Assembly (NCBI GenBank): GCA_963727755.1 | Contig: CAVSHN010000011.1 | Span: forward strand, 62,001 to 126,000 | Length of the DNA: 64,000 nucleotides | Reading direction: 5' to 3' | Source: DASYAN01 sp963727755 | GTDB taxonomy: Bacteria > Chloroflexota > Ktedonobacteria > Ktedonobacterales > Ktedonobacteraceae | Translations under genes and position numbers: made by a program | The notes under the pieces: model-generated | Database searches by the model: none | Told to the model about the DNA's origin: nothing | Seen by the model: only the letters and a program-made list of their open reading frames with translations | Shown here: positions 60,398-64,000 of the stretch, piece after piece | Layout: the number at the start of each line of letters is the position of its first letter | How positions within the stretch are numbered: position 1 is the stretch's first letter

Positions 60398-61702
60398 TTA
60401 GGCACACTGCTGACTTCGCTGATAGCTGTATCCATCCATTTTATGCACTACTTTACAATATCTGTAGCTTGTATCGAAACGAGTACCATCCTTTCTATAG
60501 AGTTTGAAATTGCCTGTTTCACGTGCTGCAATGCGTCCAATATGCACTCCAGCATTCTTGAGATGTGATGGCCTCACAGCTTTCACGATATCTCCAGTCT
60601 GGAATCCATAGAAGACCTTGGCTTGCTTAGCCTCGCCGACTGGAAAGCCGTACTTATCGTGATTTTGGACTTGGCGACATCCGCGCCCGTGAGCACGGAC
60701 GCGCAAGGGTTGTACGCCTCTTATATCCAGAACCTCTGGTGTGCTCTTCCCAATGCATGCCGCATCCAACCAGTGAGTCTTAGGCAACTTCCGGTTAGTC
60801 CGATTAAACTTGGTTAGGCCACCGGAACCGCATTCGATAGGCAAACCGAAACAGAGCATTCGTTCGAAAAGTGCGTTGCGTGTGGCATTGACGGCAGCGG
60901 CATCCCTAAGTGGTGCTTTGGCCTGAGCTAATATTTTGCGCAAGAGTTCGGGCTTCTTCTTCAGAAAATCCTCGATATCCTTGGTGCCCTTTTTCTTATT
61001 GCATGGCTCACAGGCTAGACAGAGATTGCTAACTCTATTTGAACCGTTCTTAGCCCGAGGGACGATATGCTCAACTTGTAGAGGAATATTGTCCTTGCCA
61101 CAATATGTACACTTATGTTCCCATTTTAGCAAGAGATATTCACGGACTTCATATCCTGCTAAAGTATCTTGCTGATACTCAACACCGCTAATCTCAGAAT
61201 TTTCTAAGAGTTGCATGTCGAATTTCACGCGCTCTAAACTGATGGCTGTGATGCGGCAGAGGCGTGAGAGCCTGGCTACCCACGTGAGCGTGTTGGCGAT
61301 GCGACTCTGGAGCGATGGTGGCAACCAGCCAGCCTTCTTGTTGCGTCGGTTCCTCCAGCGTGCCTTGCGATAGCGCAGATTAGCTGTTCGTCTGCGTCTG
61401 CGAGAAGTGCGCCGACTGTCTAGGCTCTTTTTGATGATTTGCCCACGGTGCTCCAGTTCCGCAGCGAAAACGACTTTGCTGGAAGTATCGTCGATGACAG
61501 CTATACCCGTGGTTTTTGAGCCTGGATCTAGCTTGATGCGCAAATCTGGAATGTGCTGATACTCAACTGCACGCTTCAGAATGATGGTAAATGGGCGCAT
61601 TCTAAAGATAGCAGCTTTTCCTGCATCTAAAAGTATTCTTGCTTTAGCCTCATGGCATGGAGCAAGCGGTACTTTGTTGGTGTCTAATACAAAAACTGAC
61701 AT
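60398..61702 (-). CDS. iscB: IscB RNA-guided nuclease
   Basis: 434 aa, intact. The PLMP-type N-terminus (MSVFVLDTNKVPLAPCHEAK, with PLAP), RuvC-I KLDPGSKTTGIAVI, an Arg-rich bridge helix (SRRRRRTANLRYRKARWRNRR split by one residue), RuvC-II with catalytic Glu in ISLERVKFD, an HNH domain (CTYCGKDNIPLQVEHIVPRA ... NLCLACEPCNKKKG) and RuvC-III KTHWLDAACIG (H..D) are all present, the full IscB order. IscB cleaves double-stranded DNA guided by omega-RNA and is related to the ancestor of Cas9. ATG 61702 is spaced well from AAAGGAA; the longer ATG at 61711 is too close to it. All catalytic residues seem intact. Confidence 0.95.
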   Translation of the reverse strand: MSVFVLDTNKVPLAPCHEAKARILLDAGKAAIFRMRPFTIILKRAVEYQHIPDLRIKLDPGSKTTGIAVIDDTSSKVVFAAELEHRGQIIKKSLDSRRTSRRRRRTANLRYRKARWRNRRNKKAGWLPPSLQSRIANTLTWVARLSRLCRITAISLERVKFDMQLLENSEISGVEYQQDTLAGYEVREYLLLKWEHKCTYCGKDNIPLQVEHIVPRAKNGSNRVSNLCLACEPCNKKKGTKDIEDFLKKKPELLRKILAQAKAPLRDAAAVNATRNALFERMLCFGLPIECGSGGLTKFNRTNRKLPKTHWLDAACIGKSTPEVLDIRGVQPLRVRAHGRGCRQVQNHDKYGFPVGEAKQAKVFYGFQTGDIVKAVRPSHLKNAGVHIGRIAARETGNFKLYRKDGTRFDTSYRYCKVVHKMDGYSYQRSQQCA

Positions 61703-61711
61703 TTTGTACAT

Positions 61712-61974
61712 TTCCTTTCGGACCCTGGAAACCCAGGTGATGTTCGCCTCGACAAGGTTATGGGGTGGTTTTACGCTCGTAGCACTGATTTAACCCTTGT
61801 ACATCTGTTTAACCATGAGCCGTAGAGGTTGGGGCTGGCGTCGCACCCCAACGTACCTAATTTCACCCCTAACGTAGTCCGATTGCTCGGACTGAGTCTG
61901 GTCATGTGAGCTTGTGAAACGATGCTAGCACCGCTTCACAAGCCCCTGCCCGCAAAGGCATGGGGTTCATGACT
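61712..61974 (-). ncRNA. Omega-RNA (HEARO) of the IscB element
   Basis: Lies directly 5' of iscB on the same strand. Hairpins seen: CTTGTGAA...TTCACAAG, CAGTCCGA/TCGGACT, GTTGGGG/CCCCAAC and ACCTGGG/CCAGGGT, with the conserved CCTTGTCGAGGCGAA and CATCACCTGGG blocks. The guide is expected just upstream, complementary to 61975-61994. It forms the complex with IscB for DNA targeting. Confidence 0.9.
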
Positions 61975-62191
61975 GCTGTCTGGTAAGTGGTGCTATGTTT
62001 GTTGCGGCCTCCATGCTTTTTTGTGGGCGGTAGATGACCTTCCTTAGAATTTGAGTTTCCTAATCGTGGGAAGGAATTTCCTATTGTGGGAAGTATATTC
62101 CTATTTCAAATGAGGTGTCAAGGGACCTCTGGTTCCTTTTTGTTCTTTTTCCGCTTTGATAGGGTTAAATCCAGTTGTGCTTGGTTTCACC

Positions 62192-62234
62192 AAAAAACCA
62201 GGATGCCCATGCAGCAAATTCATGGGCATCCTGG
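62192..62234 (-). terminator. Intrinsic terminator of the membrane protein gene
   Basis: A perfect 13-14 bp stem (CCAGGATGCCCATG, 62198-62211, with its complement at 62221-62234) followed on the minus strand by a run of six Ts (62192-62197). Located 14 bp after the stop of the gene at 62248. Confidence 0.9.
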
Positions 62235-62247
62235 GCCTACCTTGTTT

Positions 62248-62820
62248 TCATTGTCGGTGACCAACACTGCGATCAATCTTGCCCTGATTATTCAGCAAAA
62301 TGGCGCGAGCACGTGATTTGCGGCTGATATTGTCTGGATCGACAAAACGCAGGGCAACCACTGTACGAGTGTTTGGACTCAGTGATGCTGTAGCCTGATT
62401 CTGGTGATGCTGCCCGATATTACCGCGTACACGAGCACGTTGGAATGTTCCAAAAGGAATGCCTAAAACAATGCCGATTGCCGCACCAATCAAGAAAATC
62501 GTCACAGTATGTAGCGGTGGCAATGCAAAGGTAGCGACAAAGGTAAGGCCAGCGCCGAGCAGACCAAAGAGAATAACAAGCAGGGTGACCATTGCGGGAC
62601 CTAGTCCTGTGCGTTGGGTTTGCAGAAAAAGTTCACTACGTGCACGATTAGGTCCATGTTCGCGAAATTGCCCACTACCAACGCTCCAGGCTGGGAGCTG
62701 ATAAACTTCTTCGTCGCTAAATCCTTCTTTATGTAGTTTAGCTGATGCAGCGTCAGCCTTCGTTTCGTCTGGGAAGACTGCCAATAGGTCATAGTTAGGG
62801 GATTGTTGTTGTTGTTGCAT
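62248..62820 (-). CDS. Two-helix membrane protein, general-stress-17M-like N-terminus
   Basis: 190 aa. The first 60 residues ('YDLLAVFPDETKADAASAKLHKEGFSDEEVYQL', broken) resemble the Asp/Lys-rich alpha/beta module of general stress protein 17M and DUF1269-type proteins. Two transmembrane helices follow ('MVTLLVILFGLLGAGLTFVA', 'VTIFLIGAAIGIVLGIPFG'), then a basic tail with 'RTVVALRFVDPDN'. The starting Gln run MQQQQQ is unusual. Probably an inner-membrane stress or signalling protein; function unproven. Intact, with its own terminator. Confidence 0.65.
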   Translation of the reverse strand: MQQQQQSPNYDLLAVFPDETKADAASAKLHKEGFSDEEVYQLPAWSVGSGQFREHGPNRARSELFLQTQRTGLGPAMVTLLVILFGLLGAGLTFVATFALPPLHTVTIFLIGAAIGIVLGIPFGTFQRARVRGNIGQHHQNQATASLSPNTRTVVALRFVDPDNISRKSRARAILLNNQGKIDRSVGHRQ

Positions 62821-62918
62821 GGAAAGAAGCTCCTGAGATAGAATGTTCCATCTTGTGTTTTCCTCTATTATACAACGGGCGTGGGGAAACTCCCGCTTCC
62901 AAAGATGGGGGTAGTAGC

Positions 62919-63258
62919 ATGAAAAGCGAGGAAATTATGGCTGAATTTATCCAGGTGATGACCACTATTGACTCGAAAGAAGGAGCACAAAAGATTGCAG
63001 AAGCCCTTGTCGCGAAACGGCTTGCGGCATGCGTCCAAGTTGCTGGCCCTATTACTAGCACCTATTGGTGGCAAGGAGAGATGGAGATTGCCCAAGAATG
63101 GCTATGCATAGCAAAAACTCGCAATGAACTCTATCGAGAGAGTTGAGCAAGCCATTGGAGAAATCCATCCGTACGATACACCAGAAATCGTTGTGCTCCC
63201 TCTTATCACAGGAAACAAAAGGTATCTGGACTGGATCATTGGAGAGACAACGCAATAG
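62919..63258 (+). pseudogene. cutA: CutA divalent-cation tolerance protein, one frameshift
   Basis: Joined product about 112 aa. 'IQVMTTIDSKEGAQKIAEALV', shown across the first strand, then KRLAACVQVAGPITSTYWWQGE, 'EIAQEWLCIAKTRNELY' and, in the other frame, 'ERVEQAIGEIHPYDTPEIVVLP' and 'GNKRYLDWIIGET' give a complete CutA1 trimer subunit (HPYDTPE signature). One extra C near 63138 (TATCGAGAG for TATGAGAG) breaks the frame. Start ATG 62919 or 62937; the latter has AGGA at good spacing. Divergent from the membrane protein gene and convergent with dnaA. Confidence 0.88.
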
Positions 63259-63332
63259 CAAAAAATGAGCAGAGACATTTTTCTATGGCAAAAACTAATA
63301 GCAGGCAAACCTCCGTAGTATTCTTGCGACTT

Positions 63333-64000
63333 TCAGGCCTGTTGGCGGTAGAGTGTCTCCAGGATAGCTGCAATTTCCTGGCGTACAAAATCGTTCTTAG
63401 CCATTTCCGCTTGAACCTTTTCCCAGCCGTGCATAATCGTAGTATGATCGCGTCCACCCAAAGCGGTACCTATCTGGAGCAATGAAGTACTCGTCTCTTC
63501 GCGTATGAGATACATGGCTACCTGACGTGGCCAAACGATATCACGACCGCGATGTTTCCCACGCAGGAGTTCAACATCGACATTATAGTAACGGCAAACG
63601 CCTTGCAGCACTTCATTAGGTGTTAATGTTGATACAGGTTTTGCTTCGTAGATGTGTTCGAGAGCTTGGGCAGCTAATGCAGTGGTCATTGGGGCATCAT
63701 GCAGAGTGGCATAGGCAATGACGCGATTAAGTGCTCCCTCAAGTTCGCGCACGCTAGTGCATGGTGGGCGTGCAATATATTCGATAACACCAGCTGGAAT
63801 AGTAAAATGGAGCGAATCAGCTTTAGAGCGTAGAATAGCGAGGCGATGCTCATATTCTGGTGCTTGAACGTCGGCCAACAGACCCCATTCGAAACGTGAG
63901 CGTAGGCGATCCTGCAAGCTATTGATGGCCTTGGGTGGTCGATCGCTAGTGACTACAATCTGTTTGCTCGCATTATGTAAACTATTGAACGTATGAAAAA
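63333..64000 (-). CDS. dnaA: Chromosomal replication initiator DnaA, C-terminal part
   Basis: The frame is open to the right edge, giving about 221 residues. It contains the AAA+ sensor region (FHTFNSLHNASKQIVVTSDR, then PPKAINSLQDRLRSRFEWGL with the sensor/arginine-finger segment), the lid with 'TSVRELEGALNRVIAYA', and domain IV, which binds DnaA boxes ('VCRYYNVDVELLRGKHR', 'WPRQVAMYLIREETSTSLLQIG', 'LGGRDHTTIMHGWEKV', the DnaA signature). It opens oriC. The N-terminal domains and Walker motifs lie outside the window. Intact within view. Confidence 0.96.
   Translation of the reverse strand, partial: FHTFNSLHNASKQIVVTSDRPPKAINSLQDRLRSRFEWGLLADVQAPEYEHRLAILRSKADSLHFTIPAGVIEYIARPPCTSVRELEGALNRVIAYATLHDAPMTTALAAQALEHIYEAKPVSTLTPNEVLQGVCRYYNVDVELLRGKHRGRDIVWPRQVAMYLIREETSTSLLQIGTALGGRDHTTIMHGWEKVQAEMAKNDFVRQEIAAILETLYRQQA

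Larger units (their letters stand above)
60316..61974 (-). mobile_element. IscB element (omega-RNA plus iscB)
   Basis: Runs on the minus strand from GTCATGAACCCC (61963-61974) to GAGGGGCTCTC (60314-60325). Both ends match the ORF-less derivative at 23989-24432. It carries the omega-RNA followed by iscB. No transposase gene and no obvious target duplication. It is inserted between the HEAT gene and the membrane protein gene; a long spurious extension of the HEAT frame enters its right end. Confidence 0.8.

Noticed and set aside
63300..63332. oriC next to dnaA
   Set aside because: The 3' side of dnaA is seen here; no cluster of DnaA boxes was noticed, and the usual upstream side lies outside the window.

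Overview
The window looks like chromosome of a member of the Ktedonobacteria (phylum Chloroflexota). This is an inference. It rests on an IscB/HEARO element plus an ORF-less omega-RNA derivative, many Ser/Thr protein kinases linked to PP2C and WD40 modules, REC-DUF4388-roadblock signalling proteins, and large numbers of unknown repeat, TPR and coiled-coil proteins. No rRNA gene is present to confirm it. Both edges cut genes: the N-terminus of PRPP synthetase (prs) at the left and the C-terminal two-thirds or so of dnaA at the right.

Layout. 1-1935: prs and an S9 peptidase. 2.6-15.5 kb: an accessory region of poorly conserved genes. It holds a four-repeat protein with an Arg/Ser-rich segment, an unknown bicistronic family with one full copy, one broken copy and one remnant, a gene with an in-frame stop, a HEAT-like/coiled-coil locus broken into many frames, and an Rpn/DUF4351-type nuclease flanked by two copies of an 80-bp palindromic repeat. 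15.6-24.4 kb: two glycosyltransferases, a HIT hydrolase, a zinc-ribbon protein, a LysM-like membrane protein, a pseudokinase-DinG helicase fusion and the ORF-less omega-RNA. 24.6-30.5 kb: a NAD-related pair (NrtR-like Nudix and nicotinamidase-like hydrolase), HAD, prfA and a response regulator. 31.7-37.4 kb: a second accessory block of TPR and repeat proteins. 37.5-53.2 kb: NfeD-flotillin, tRNA-Ser and tRNA-Trp genes, a tandem HNH protein, a histidine kinase, clpE, rpiA, panC-panB-ilvC, a DUF262-HEPN defence-type pair, a MazG-like protein and a lipoprotein. 53.4-60.3 kb: a protein-phosphorylation cluster (HEAT protein, kinase, double kinase, PP2C, WD40). 60.3-64 kb: the IscB element with its omega-RNA, a membrane protein, cutA and dnaA.

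How genes work together. panC, panB and ilvC supply pantothenate: IlvC makes the precursor of ketoisovalerate, PanB hydroxymethylates ketoisovalerate and PanC joins pantoate to beta-alanine. The Nudix/NrtR-like gene next to a nicotinamidase-like gene suggests NAD salvage control. NfeD with flotillin forms a membrane-microdomain pair. DUF262 with a MAE_28990/MAE_18760-type HEPN protein matches a predicted defence or toxin pairing. The kinases and PP2C form one co-directional signalling cluster.

A striking feature is the number of broken reading frames: about 20 loci with single-base frameshifts, often in short homopolymers, and four in-frame stops that are each one C-to-T change from a Gln or Arg codon. 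The core genes prfA, clpE, rpiA, panC, panB, ilvC and the dnaA fragment are intact. Either this is an unpolished assembly or accessory genes are decaying. This cannot be decided from the sequence alone, so broken genes are called pseudogene while the joined product is described.
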